From Streptomyces regalis (GTDB taxonomy: Bacteria; Actinomycetota; Actinomycetes; Streptomycetales; Streptomycetaceae): 9,796 nt of DNA. Below the pieces are notes generated by a model. It was given only the letters and a program-made list of their open reading frames with translations, ran no database searches and was not told where the DNA came from. The stretch is taken from NCBI RefSeq assembly GCF_001509475.1, contig NZ_LLZG01000100.1, positions 1 to 9,796 on the forward strand, in the 5' to 3' direction. The position numbers and the translations under genes were made by a program. Shown here piece by piece: positions 1-8,635 of the stretch (position 1 is its first letter; the number at the start of each line of letters is the position of its first letter).

Positions 1-1843
<1,843 letters not shown>

Positions 1844-1864
1844 GCAGCCTCCGCACCAGGGGTA

Positions 1865-1899
1865 CGTCAGCAGGGGTGGCGTCAGCAGGGTTGCGTCAG
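1865..1899. repeat. Three CGTCAG direct repeats between convergent genes
   Basis: CGTCAG occurs at 1865-1870, 1880-1885 and 1894-1899. The first two copies lie in a wider imperfect repeat, CGTCAGCAGGGgT. The third overlaps the minus-strand stop codon of the beta-galactosidase. These repeats fill most of the 52-bp gap between the two stop codons. I see no convincing terminator hairpin; only a 5-bp pairing of CCCTG (1836-1840) with CAGGG (1857-1861) across a 16-nt loop. Confidence 0.5.
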
Positions 1900-3698
1900 A
1901 CGGCCCGGAGCACCGGGGCGCCCGCCTCGCCGGGCCCCCACCGGGCCGTCTCCGCCAGCTCCAGCACCCACACGTCGTTGCCGCCCTCCCGCAGGACGGG
2001 ACCCGGGACGTACAGCGAGTGCTGCGGGCCCGTGGACCAGTAACGGCCCAGACCGAAGCCGTTGATCCACACGAACCCGCGCGTGAAGCCCGGCAGCTCC
2101 AGGCGGGCGTCACCAGCGCCCCGCACGGTGACGGTGCCCCGGTACAGCCCCGGGGCACCGTCCTCGGGCAGCTCCCGCGACGGCACCGCCCGGACCCGCT
2201 CGATGTCGTCCAGCGCCTCCAGCCGCAGCCCACGCGCGCGTACGTCGTGCAGATACTGCCGCTCGTGCAGCACGCCCCCGGTGATCCCCTTGGGCTCGCC
2301 CAGCCGCGGCCCGTAGTTGACCCTCCCCAGGGACTCCACCCACAGCTCCACGCGCGCGTACCCCGCGACGGGCTCCGCGAGGCACGCCTCGTCCTCGGTG
2401 AGCACCCCGGCCCGCTCCCCGTCGACGTACACCACGGCCAGGTCCCGCAGCCCGCGCACCATCAGCGGATACGGCTGCCGCGGCCCCGGCACCGCCACCT
2501 CGTACCGCACCAGGCCCCGCTCGACGCCCAGTTCCTCGAAGGTGGGCGGGACCGGGCCGGACGCCTCCGGGCCGCCCAGCGCCTCCAGTACGTCGCTCAG
2601 GGGCGCCCAGTCGGTCAGCACCACCTCGGCCGGGGCGCCCAACCGGGCGGGTACGGGCGGGACTTCGGGCAGAAGGCCGTCGGCGTACCCGGCGTACCCG
2701 GCGTACTCGGCATAGTCGGCGAGGATCTCGCGGAAGGCCCAGAACTTCTCCGTGGGGCGGCCGTACTCGTCGATCGGGGCGTCGTAGTCGTACGACGTCA
2801 CATCGGGCTCCAGCGGGCCGTCGTGCAGCACGCCGCCGCCCCGGTTGGCGCCCGCCCAGCCGGCGAAACTCGTGCCGCCGTGCGCCATGTACAGGTTGAC
2901 CGAGGCGCCGCACTCCAGGACCTCCCGCAGGGCCGCCGCCGCGTCCCCGGGATCCCGTACGACGTGCTTGCCGCCCCAGTGGTCGAACCAGCCGCACCAG
3001 AACTCCATGCACATCAGCGGACCGTCGGGGCGGTGCCGGCGCAGCGTCTCGAACGCCTCGCGCGCGTGGGAGCCGAAGTTCACCGTCGCCAGGACCCCGG
3101 GGATCGAGCCGCCGGAGAGCATGTGGTCCTCGGGGCCGTCCGAGGTGAACAGCGGGACCGTGACGCCCTGCTCGCGCAGCAGGCCGGCCAGGCGGCGCAG
3201 ATACTCCGCGTCCGAGCCGTAGCTGCCGTACTCGTTCTCGACCTGCGCCATGATCACCGGGCCGCCGCGGTCGATCTGCCGGGGCACGATCTCGTGCCGC
3301 AGCCGACGGAACCAGCTCGCCACATACCCCAGGTAGCGCTCGTCACGCGTACGCGCGCGTGCGCCCAGCTCCGCCGTCAGCCAGTACGGAAGCCCGCCGT
3401 TCTCCCACTCGGCGCAGATGTACGGCCCCGGCCGCACGATCGCCCACAGCCCCGCCTCCCGGACCGCATCCAGGAAACGGCCCAGCGCCTGGACGTCCCG
3501 GCTGTGCCCCGGCCGCGGCTCGTGCAGATTCCACGGCACGTACGTCTCCACGCAGTTGAGGCCCATCGCCCGCAGCATCGCCAGCCGGTGCCCCCACTGG
3601 GCCTCGTGCACCCGGAAGTAGTGCAGCGCGCCGGACAGCAGCCGCACCGGCCGCCCGTCCAGCAGGAAATCCGTTTCCCCCACCGTGAACTCGCTCAT
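1896..3698 (-). CDS. Beta-galactosidase, glycoside hydrolase family 35
   Basis: Retaining glycosidase that removes terminal beta-linked galactose. It is 600 aa from ATG 3698, the usual size for bacterial GH35. The N-terminal half is the family TIM barrel: the opening LLSGALHYFRV (20-30), VETYVPWNLHEP (50-61), RPGPYICAEWENGGLP (89-104), the acid/base E156 in QVENEYGSYG and the nucleophile E232 in CMEFWCGWFDHWG. The C-terminal half carries a galactose-binding jelly-roll signature, WINGFGLGRYW (544-554), then a GPQ/LYVPGP segment. There is no signal peptide, so it probably acts in the cytoplasm on imported galactosides. I chose ATG 3698 because GAGGGTGGGG precedes it; an in-frame GTG at 3713 has no such site. 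It is divergent from an AraC-family regulator 87 bp away, its likely controller. A short in-frame repeat lies at residues 329-340. Family assignment is firm; the natural substrate is not known. Confidence 0.95.
   Translation of the reverse strand: MSEFTVGETDFLLDGRPVRLLSGALHYFRVHEAQWGHRLAMLRAMGLNCVETYVPWNLHEPRPGHSRDVQALGRFLDAVREAGLWAIVRPGPYICAEWENGGLPYWLTAELGARARTRDERYLGYVASWFRRLRHEIVPRQIDRGGPVIMAQVENEYGSYGSDAEYLRRLAGLLREQGVTVPLFTSDGPEDHMLSGGSIPGVLATVNFGSHAREAFETLRRHRPDGPLMCMEFWCGWFDHWGGKHVVRDPGDAAAALREVLECGASVNLYMAHGGTSFAGWAGANRGGGVLHDGPLEPDVTSYDYDAPIDEYGRPTEKFWAFREILADYAEYAGYAGYADGLLPEVPPVPARLGAPAEVVLTDWAPLSDVLEALGGPEASGPVPPTFEELGVERGLVRYEVAVPGPRQPYPLMVRGLRDLAVVYVDGERAGVLTEDEACLAEPVAGYARVELWVESLGRVNYGPRLGEPKGITGGVLHERQYLHDVRARGLRLEALDDIERVRAVPSRELPEDGAPGLYRGTVTVRGAGDARLELPGFTRGFVWINGFGLGRYWSTGPQHSLYVPGPVLREGGNDVWVLELAETARWGPGEAGAPVLRAV
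2679..2714 (-). repeat. Four 9-bp in-frame repeats within the GH35 gene
   Basis: Four consecutive 9-bp units encode YAE-YAG-YAG-YAD (residues 329-340 of the beta-galactosidase), and on the plus strand read as cGGCGTACC-type units. They lie just after the TIM barrel, in what should be a linker to the C-terminal domains. The two middle units are identical, which suggests slipped-strand expansion. Confidence 0.75.
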
Positions 3699-3729
3699 GC
3701 GCCCCACCCTCACCTCTGGCGGTGATCAG

Positions 3730-3760
3730 GTCCATGGACAAAGATCGGCGCTGCTTGGAC
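3730..3760. promoter_or_regulatory. Candidate AraC-type operator between beta-galactosidase and regulator
   Basis: The 87-bp divergent gap (3699-3785) contains CnTGGAC twice in the same orientation, with TGGAC at 3735-3739 and 3756-3760. The copies are exactly 21 bp apart, about two helical turns. The first copy is also half of a perfect 10-bp palindrome, GTCCATGGAC (3730-3739). AraC-family proteins typically bind two direct half-sites at about this spacing. The identification as the binding site of the neighbouring regulator is inference. Confidence 0.4.
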
Positions 3761-3785
3761 CGAAGCGACGCAGAGAGGACCGCGG

Positions 3786-4673
3786 ATGTACCACACCTGG
3801 ATGCGGTTCTTCACGCCCGGCCCCGCCCACCACCGGCTCGGCCTCGTCTGCCTCGGCGTCGGCCTGCAGTACGGCGCCCTGCCCACCGTCGGACCCAGGG
3901 TCCTGGACCATCATGTCGCCGTCGTGATCAGCACCGGCGGCGGCTGGTACGCCGACCCCGACGGCCGCCGTACGACCGTCACCGCCCCCGCGCTGCTGTG
4001 GCTGACCCCCGGCGTGCCGCACCACTACGCGCCCGACCCCGGCACCGGCTGGGACGAGGGCTTCGTCGACTTTGCCGGGCCCGCCGCGGCCTCGTACACC
4101 GAACTCGGCTACATCGAACCGGACCGCCCCGTCGTGCCCCTCTCCGACGCCTCCGGCCCGCGTGCCGTCATCGGACGCATGGCGCGCGCCGCCCGCCGCG
4201 ACAACCCCCTCCTGGAGGTGGAGACCGGCGCCGCCGTCCACGAACTCCTCGTCGCCCTGCGTCGCGCGCGTGCCGACCTCGCGCCGGACGGCGACCTCGT
4301 CCTCAAGGCCCTCGCCCGCGACGCGTGCCTGCCGCTGACCGTCGCCGAGCACGCCGCCCGGCACGGCATGACCCTCGCCGAACTGCGCACCGCCGTGCGG
4401 CGCGGCGCCGGCTGCAGCCCCAAGGACTATCTGCTCGGCATCCGCCTGGGCCGCGCCAAGGAACTCCTCGCCGCCACCGAACTCCCCGTAGCCGCCGTCG
4501 CCCGCCGCGTCGGCTACGACGACCCCGCCTACTTCTCCCGCCTGTTCACCCGCCGCGTCGGCATGGCCCCCGTCCGCTTCCGCGCCCAGCAGGGCCGCAC
4601 CGTCCCCGGCGGCTGGAGCAACCAGGTCCCCGACCCCGACGACCCACCCCTGATCGAACGAACGACCACCTGA
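3786..4673 (+). CDS. AraC-family transcriptional regulator
   Basis: A 295-residue DNA-binding regulator. The N-terminal part (about 40-115) looks like the cupin sensor domain of the family: a GGGWYADPDG turn, a WLTPGVPHHYAPDP segment and GWDEGFVDFAGP. The C-terminal part (about 170-270) is the double helix-turn-helix domain: TVAEHAARHGMTLAELR for the first helix pair and AVARRVGYDDPAYFSRLFTRRVGMAPVRFR (residues 236-266, containing the family signature) for the second. ATG 3786 is preceded by AGAGGA (3774-3779) at 6-nt spacing, a good ribosome site. It is transcribed divergently from the GH35 beta-galactosidase, the classic arrangement of a sugar-responsive activator and its target. The sensed ligand, likely a galactoside or breakdown product, is inferred from that neighbour alone. 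The last ~25 residues are a Pro/Asp-rich tail of no recognised function. Confidence 0.92.
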   Translation: MYHTWMRFFTPGPAHHRLGLVCLGVGLQYGALPTVGPRVLDHHVAVVISTGGGWYADPDGRRTTVTAPALLWLTPGVPHHYAPDPGTGWDEGFVDFAGPAAASYTELGYIEPDRPVVPLSDASGPRAVIGRMARAARRDNPLLEVETGAAVHELLVALRRARADLAPDGDLVLKALARDACLPLTVAEHAARHGMTLAELRTAVRRGAGCSPKDYLLGIRLGRAKELLAATELPVAAVARRVGYDDPAYFSRLFTRRVGMAPVRFRAQQGRTVPGGWSNQVPDPDDPPLIERTTT

Positions 4674-4682
4674 GGAGCCCCG

Positions 4683-4688
4683 TAGGCT
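4683..4688 (+). promoter_or_regulatory. Candidate -10 element for a leaderless chorismate mutase transcript
   Basis: TAGGCT fits the actinobacterial TANNNT -10 consensus and ends 8 nt before the ATG at 4697. That is the spacing expected when transcription starts at or next to the first base of the start codon. No Shine-Dalgarno sequence lies at a usable distance (GAGGAG at 4673-4677 is about 20 nt away). No good -35 hexamer is visible, which is common for such promoters. Confidence 0.5.
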
Positions 4689-4696
4689 GGGCCCTC

Positions 4697-5065
4697 ATGA
4701 CCACCAGCAACACACCCCCCGGCGACGTCGACCCCGCCGTCCGCGAGGAGCTCGCCCGGCTGCGCGACAGCATCGACAACATCGACGCGGCCGTCGTCCA
4801 CATGCTCGCCGAGCGCTTCAAGTGCACCCAGCAGGTCGGCCACCTCAAGGCCAAGCACCAGCTCCCGCCGGCCGACCCCGCCCGCGAGGCCCGCCAGATC
4901 GCCCGCCTGCGCACGCTCGCCGAAAACGCCAAGCTCGACCCGGCTTTCGCCGAAAAGTTCCTCAACTTCATCATCGCCGAAGTGATCAGGCACCACGAGA
5001 GCATCGCCGAGGACACGATCAACGGCGCCGCGCCCACCGCCCCCGGGCAGACGACGCGAATGTGA
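4697..5065 (+). CDS. Chorismate mutase, AroQ class
   Basis: Converts chorismate to prephenate, the committed step to phenylalanine and tyrosine, in the cytoplasm. It is 122 aa and mostly alpha-helical, a monofunctional AroQ domain. Aligned by eye with the E. coli P-protein mutase domain, the active-site set is R23 (R11), R40 in LAER (R28), K51 (K39), D60 (D48), and R63-E64 (R51-E52). The position of E. coli Q88 falls on H100 in EVIRHHE. The domain spans about 15-105, flanked by a short polar N-terminus and a Pro/Ala/Thr tail. The frame is open far upstream (from 3722), but the domain and a TAGGCT -10 element just before ATG 4697 fix the start. The gene begins 23 bp after the AraC gene stop and seems to have its own promoter. 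No fused prephenate dehydratase or dehydrogenase domain is present. Confidence 0.92.
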   Translation: MTTSNTPPGDVDPAVREELARLRDSIDNIDAAVVHMLAERFKCTQQVGHLKAKHQLPPADPAREARQIARLRTLAENAKLDPAFAEKFLNFIIAEVIRHHESIAEDTINGAAPTAPGQTTRM

Positions 5066-5110
5066 CCACACGACCCGGACGGGCCCTCCCGAGGGAGTGA
5101 CACGGCGGCC

Positions 5111-5123
5111 CATGCCGGGCATG
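5111..5123. promoter_or_regulatory. 13-bp dyad upstream of the response regulator
   Basis: CATGCC-G-GGCATG at 5111-5123 is a perfect 6-bp inverted repeat around a single central base. A one-base loop cannot form an RNA hairpin easily, so a protein-binding operator is more plausible. The function is unknown. Confidence 0.3.
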
Positions 5124-5132
5124 CTGCGCTGT

Positions 5133-5160
5133 GCACTCCATGCCAGCTGACACGCACTCC
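5133..5160. repeat. Paired GCACTCC direct repeats, 21 bp apart
   Basis: GCACTCC occurs at 5133-5139 and again at 5154-5160 in the same orientation with a 21-bp period, in the leader region of the response regulator. Same-face spacing on the helix would suit a protein that binds as a tandem pair, but seven-base identities can arise by chance. Confidence 0.3.
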
Positions 5161-5173
5161 CCGTCAGCGCCCC

Positions 5174-5192
5174 GGACATCCCCTGGATGTCC
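5174..5192. promoter_or_regulatory. 19-bp perfect dyad before the response regulator ribosome site
   Basis: GGACATCC (5174-5181), a CCT spacer, then GGATGTCC (5185-5192) make a perfect 8-bp inverted repeat. It ends 4 nt before the GGGAGGGA ribosome site (5197-5204) of the response regulator. It could be an operator or, in RNA, an 8-bp hairpin with a 3-nt loop that affects ribosome access. It argues against the ATG at 5187, which lies inside it, as the start. Confidence 0.5.
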
Positions 5193-5213
5193 ACGCGGGA
5201 GGGACGTCGGGCC

Positions 5214-5759
5214 ATGCCGTCGGATGCCAAGATCCTCATAGTCGACGACCATGAGGACACGCTCTACGCGCTGGAGAGCGCCCTGGCCCCGCTGGGCTAC
5301 CGGCTCGCCCGTGCCACCAGCGGTGACCAGGCGCTCAAGCAGGTGTTCCGCGGGCAGGTCGGGCTCCTGCTCCTGGACGTCCGCATGCCCGGCGTCAGCG
5401 GCCTGGAGGTGGTGCGCTACATGCGGCGCCTGGAGCAGACCCAGCACATACCCGTCATCCTGCTCACCGGTTTCGGCGCGGACCACGAACTGACCGCCAC
5501 CGCCTACGGACTCGGCGTCGCCGACCTGGTCATGAAGCCCATCGAACCATGGGCGCTGCGCACCAAGGTCCGCTACCTGTACGACTCCTACCAGCGCCAT
5601 CGCGCACTGGAACAGGAGGTACGCGAGTTACGCGCCCTCGTCAAGGACGACCCCGGGGGCCCGGAACCGGGCCCGCGCCCCGCCCTGCCCCACCCCGACG
5701 CCCGCGTCCCGCTGCAGCGCGACAGCCCGGCGGCGACACCGGCCAAGGACCGGCCATAA
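5214..5759 (+). CDS. Single-domain response regulator with C-terminal coiled coil and a TTA codon
   Basis: A 181-aa two-component receiver protein with no output domain. All receiver residues are present: D11-D12 (acidic pocket), D55 in LLLLDVRMPG (phosphoacceptor), T85 in ILLTGF and K108 in VMKPIEP. Residues 115-145 (ALRTKVRYLYDSYQRHRALE and on) form a probable coiled coil, followed by a proline-rich tail to the end. ATG 5214 is preceded by GGGAGGGA at 9-nt spacing; the in-frame ATG at 5187 has no ribosome site. No histidine kinase lies beside it, so its partner is unknown. Leucine 139 is encoded by TTA (5628-5630), the rare Streptomyces codon read by the bldA tRNA, so expression may depend on developmental stage. 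A 19-bp dyad stands upstream. It may act by protein-protein contact, possibly through the coiled coil. Confidence 0.88.
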   Translation: MPSDAKILIVDDHEDTLYALESALAPLGYRLARATSGDQALKQVFRGQVGLLLLDVRMPGVSGLEVVRYMRRLEQTQHIPVILLTGFGADHELTATAYGLGVADLVMKPIEPWALRTKVRYLYDSYQRHRALEQEVRELRALVKDDPGGPEPGPRPALPHPDARVPLQRDSPAATPAKDRP

Positions 5760-5779
5760 GGCGCACCGAAGACCGAACA

Positions 5780-5798
5780 TAAGGTACTTACTGATCAG
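5780..5798. promoter_or_regulatory. Possible -10 element and dyads upstream of pepN
   Basis: TAAGGT (5780-5785) resembles a -10 hexamer and lies in TAAG-GTA-CTTA (5780-5790), a short inverted repeat. It is followed by the 8-bp palindrome CTGATCAG (5791-5798). This is the most AT-rich stretch of the 79-bp gap between the response regulator and pepN. No matching -35 is obvious, so the call is tentative. Confidence 0.25.
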
Positions 5799-5838
5799 CC
5801 CCTGTGCCTTGTCAGCGGCATCAGGCAGCATGTCCTGC

Positions 5839-8346
5839 ATGTCCGTACTGACGCGCGACGCAGCGCAGACCCGTGCCCAGCTCCTCGACGTCCACCGCTA
5901 CACGATCGAACTCGATCTGACCACCGGCGACGAGACCTTCGACTCCCGCACCGTCATCCGGTTCACCACGCGCGCGGACCACGCGGACACGGACACCTTC
6001 GTCGAGATCAAGCCGGCCGAGCTGCGCTCCGTCACGCTGGACGGACAACCCCTCGACCCGCAGACCCTGGACGAGAACAGGCTGCCCCTGAAGAACCTCA
6101 CCGCCGGCGAGCACGAACTGCGCGTCGACGCGGCCATGCGCTACTCCCGCACCGGCGAGGGCATGCACCGCTTCACCGACCCCGTCGACGGCGAGACGTA
6201 CCTCTACACACAGTTGTGCATGGACGACGCCCAGCGCGTCTTCGCCGCCTTCGACCAGCCCGACCTCAAGGCCGTCTTCGACCTGTCCGTCAAAGCCCCC
6301 GAGGGCTGGAGTGTCCTCGCCAACGGCATCACCGAACACCTCGGCGACGGCCGCTGGCAGGCCGCTTCCACCCCGCTGATCTCCACCTACCTCGTCGCCG
6401 TCGCCGCCGGCCCCTACCACTCCGTGCGCACCGAACACCGCGGCCTGCCCTTCGGCCTGCACTGCCGTCGCTCGCTCGCCCCCTACCTCGACGCGGACAC
6501 CGACGAGCTCTTCGAGGTCACGCGCGCGTGCTTCGACCGCTACCACGAGAAGTTCGACGAGCCGTACCCCTTCGGCTCCTACGACCAGGCGTTCGTCCCC
6601 GAGTTCAACGCCGGCGCCATGGAGAACCCCGGACTGGTCACCTTCCGCGACGAGTTCGTCTACCGCTCCGCCGTCACCGACACCGAACGCCAGACCCGCG
6701 CCATGGTCATCGCCCACGAGATGGCCCACATGTGGTTCGGCGACCTCGTCACCCTTCGCTGGTGGGACGACATCTGGCTGAACGAGTCCTTCGCCGAGTA
6801 CATGGGCTACCAGACCCTCACCGAAGCCACCCGCTTCACCGACACCTGGACCGACTTCGGCGTCGTCCGCAAGCCCTGGGGCTACGACGCCGACCAGCGC
6901 CCCTCCACCCACCCCGTCGCCCCCGAAGGCGTCAACGACACCGCCACGGCCCTGCTCAACTTCGACGGCATCTCCTACGCCAAGGGCGCCTCCGCGCTGC
7001 GCCAACTGGTGGCCTGGCTCGGTGAGAAGGACTTCCTCACCGGCATCAACACCCACTTCGCCCGCCACAAGTTCGCCAACGCCACCCTCGCCGACTTCGT
7101 CGACTCCCTCGCCGACGCCACCGAACGCGACGTCCACGCCTGGGCCGACAACTGGCTGCGCACCACCGGCGTCGACACCCTCACCCCGTCCGTCACCCCC
7201 GGCGAGAACGGCACCTACACCCTCACCGTCGACCACGCCGGCAGCCGCCCCCACCGCATCGCCGTCGGCCTGTACGACCTGGACCTCGGCGACAACGAGG
7301 GCCACCTCGTCCTGCGCGAACGCCTCGACCTCGACGTCCCGCACACGGCCCCGCACCCCATCGGCAAGCGCCCGGCACTGCTGCTGCTCAACGACGGCGA
7401 CCTGACCTACGCCAAGGTCCGCTTCGAAACCGAATCCTTCGAGACCGTCCGCAAGAGCCTCGCCGGACTGCCCGAACCGCTCACCCGCGCGGTCGTCTGG
7501 AACGCCCTGCGCGACGCCGTCCGCGACGGAGAACTCGCCGCCACCGCCTACCTGGAGACGGCCCGCACCCACCTCCCGCACGAGACCGACCTCGCCATCG
7601 TCGAGGGCGTCCTCGCCTTCGCCGCCACCCAGGTCGCCGACCGCTACCTCACCCCGGAGGAGCGCCCCGCCGCCCTGGCCACCCTCTCCTCCCTCTGCCG
7701 CGACCTCATCCGCCGCACCGAGGACGGCGACAACCCCGGTCTGCGCCTGATCGCCGTACGCCACTTCATCGACGTCGCCGCCCACCCGGACACGATCGCC
7801 GCCTGGCTCGCCGACGGCACCGTGCCCGGCGGACCCGAACTCGACCCCGAGCTGCGCTGGCGCGTCCTGGGCCGCCTCGCCGTCCTCGGCGCCGTCGACG
7901 AGGCCGCCATCGCGGACGAGCTGGCACGCGACCCGAGCGCCACCGGCCAGGAGGGCGCCGCCCGCTGCCGGGCCGCCCTGCCCGACGAGGAAGCCAAGGC
8001 CAAGGCCTGGGCCGCCATGTTCGCCACCGACGACGGCACCGACCTGTCCAACTACCTCTTCACCGCCACCGCCCAGGGCTTCTGGCAGCCCGAACAGGCC
8101 GACCTCGTACGCCAGTACGTGCCCCGCTACTACCCGGACGCCGTCGCCCTCGCCGCCCGCCGCGGCCCCGCCATCGCCGACGCCGCCGGCCGCTACGCCT
8201 TCCCGGTGTACGCCGTCGACGCCGATGCCCTGCGGCTGGGCGAGGAGTGCCTGCGCGACGACGAGCCGATCCCGGCGCTGCGACGCAGGCTCGCCGACCA
8301 ACTCGACGACCTGGCACGGGCGTTGCGCGTACGGGAGGGTGAGTGA
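5839..8346 (+). CDS. pepN: Aminopeptidase N, M1 family (divergent PepN paralogue)
   Basis: Cytoplasmic zinc aminopeptidase that removes N-terminal residues from peptides. It is 835 aa from ATG 5839, close to S. lividans PepN at about 857. Domains in order: N-terminal beta-sandwich (about 10-200, with GEGMHRF and RVFAAFDQPDLKAVFDL), the exopeptidase motif GAMEN (259-263), and the catalytic domain with H293-E-M-A-H297 plus E316 in NESFAEY as zinc ligands and Y380 in NFDGISYAKGAS as the transition-state tyrosine. A helical ERAP1_C-like domain runs to the end (LARALRVREGE). Start: MSVLTRDAAQTRAQLL aligns with the beginning of S. lividans PepN. ATGs at 5830 and 5809 are in frame; 5830 has CAGG 4 nt upstream and would add three residues. 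No signal peptide is present. It differs from S. lividans PepN throughout, so it is likely the second, paralogous M1 enzyme many streptomycetes carry. The 3' end contains one copy of a 22-bp direct repeat. Confidence 0.95.
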   Translation: MSVLTRDAAQTRAQLLDVHRYTIELDLTTGDETFDSRTVIRFTTRADHADTDTFVEIKPAELRSVTLDGQPLDPQTLDENRLPLKNLTAGEHELRVDAAMRYSRTGEGMHRFTDPVDGETYLYTQLCMDDAQRVFAAFDQPDLKAVFDLSVKAPEGWSVLANGITEHLGDGRWQAASTPLISTYLVAVAAGPYHSVRTEHRGLPFGLHCRRSLAPYLDADTDELFEVTRACFDRYHEKFDEPYPFGSYDQAFVPEFNAGAMENPGLVTFRDEFVYRSAVTDTERQTRAMVIAHEMAHMWFGDLVTLRWWDDIWLNESFAEYMGYQTLTEATRFTDTWTDFGVVRKPWGYDADQRPSTHPVAPEGVNDTATALLNFDGISYAKGASALRQLVAWLGEKDFLTGINTHFARHKFANATLADFVDSLADATERDVHAWADNWLRTTGVDTLTPSVTPGENGTYTLTVDHAGSRPHRIAVGLYDLDLGDNEGHLVLRERLDLDVPHTAPHPIGKRPALLLLNDGDLTYAKVRFETESFETVRKSLAGLPEPLTRAVVWNALRDAVRDGELAATAYLETARTHLPHETDLAIVEGVLAFAATQVADRYLTPEERPAALATLSSLCRDLIRRTEDGDNPGLRLIAVRHFIDVAAHPDTIAAWLADGTVPGGPELDPELRWRVLGRLAVLGAVDEAAIADELARDPSATGQEGAARCRAALPDEEAKAKAWAAMFATDDGTDLSNYLFTATAQGFWQPEQADLVRQYVPRYYPDAVALAARRGPAIADAAGRYAFPVYAVDADALRLGEECLRDDEPIPALRRRLADQLDDLARALRVREGE

Positions 8347-8442
8347 GGCCGATGCCGCTGGCGTAGGACGCCGCCGGCGCCGCCAACGCCTGCGGGCGAT
8401 GTGGCGGTCCGGCCTCCCCGCCTGGCACGGGCGTTGCGCGTA
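8310..8442. repeat. Exact 22-bp direct repeat spanning the pepN 3' end and the following spacer
   Basis: Positions 8310-8331 (the codons for LARALRV of PepN) are repeated exactly at 8421-8442 in the spacer, offset by 111 bp. Both copies begin CCTGGCACGG and end GCGTTGCGCGTA. Similarity stops abruptly on both sides. The offset is a multiple of three, but the pepN stop at 8344-8346 and a TAG at 8365 prevent read-through. The 89 bp between the copies is GC-rich with GCCGCCGGCGCC-type runs. It has no gene, no terminal inverted repeats and no transposase. The rest of the 289-bp gap (8443-8635) holds only CCCTTTCGGG-like stems. Confidence 0.85.
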
Positions 8443-8635
8443 AAGCATCAGCCCTCGGCAGCAGAGGACGGCCCGGACCGCCCCTTACTCCGCCACCCAC
8501 GGCACACCACCACCGACACGCTTTCCCCGCACGCAAGTACCCCCTTTCGGGTTCCGATCGTTGGGCTTTTCGGGCGCGATCACGCATCCGGGTACAAGCT
8601 GGAAGTCCCTCTTGCCCTGCGCCCGGGAGGACATG

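Noticed and set aside
3722..4696. Long open frame upstream of and joined to chorismate mutase
   Set aside because: It overlaps the AraC gene in another frame and is Arg/Pro-rich; the chorismate mutase domain starts after ATG 4697.
8332..8420. Mobile element between the 22-bp repeats
   Set aside because: Only 89 bp, no terminal inverted repeats and no coding capacity; retained only as a possible scar.
5821..8448. 875-codon open frame antisense to pepN
   Set aside because: It is the mirror of a strongly conserved M1 aminopeptidase, its composition is Gly/Val/Glu-rich as expected for the antisense of GC-biased codons, and it contains no recognisable domain.
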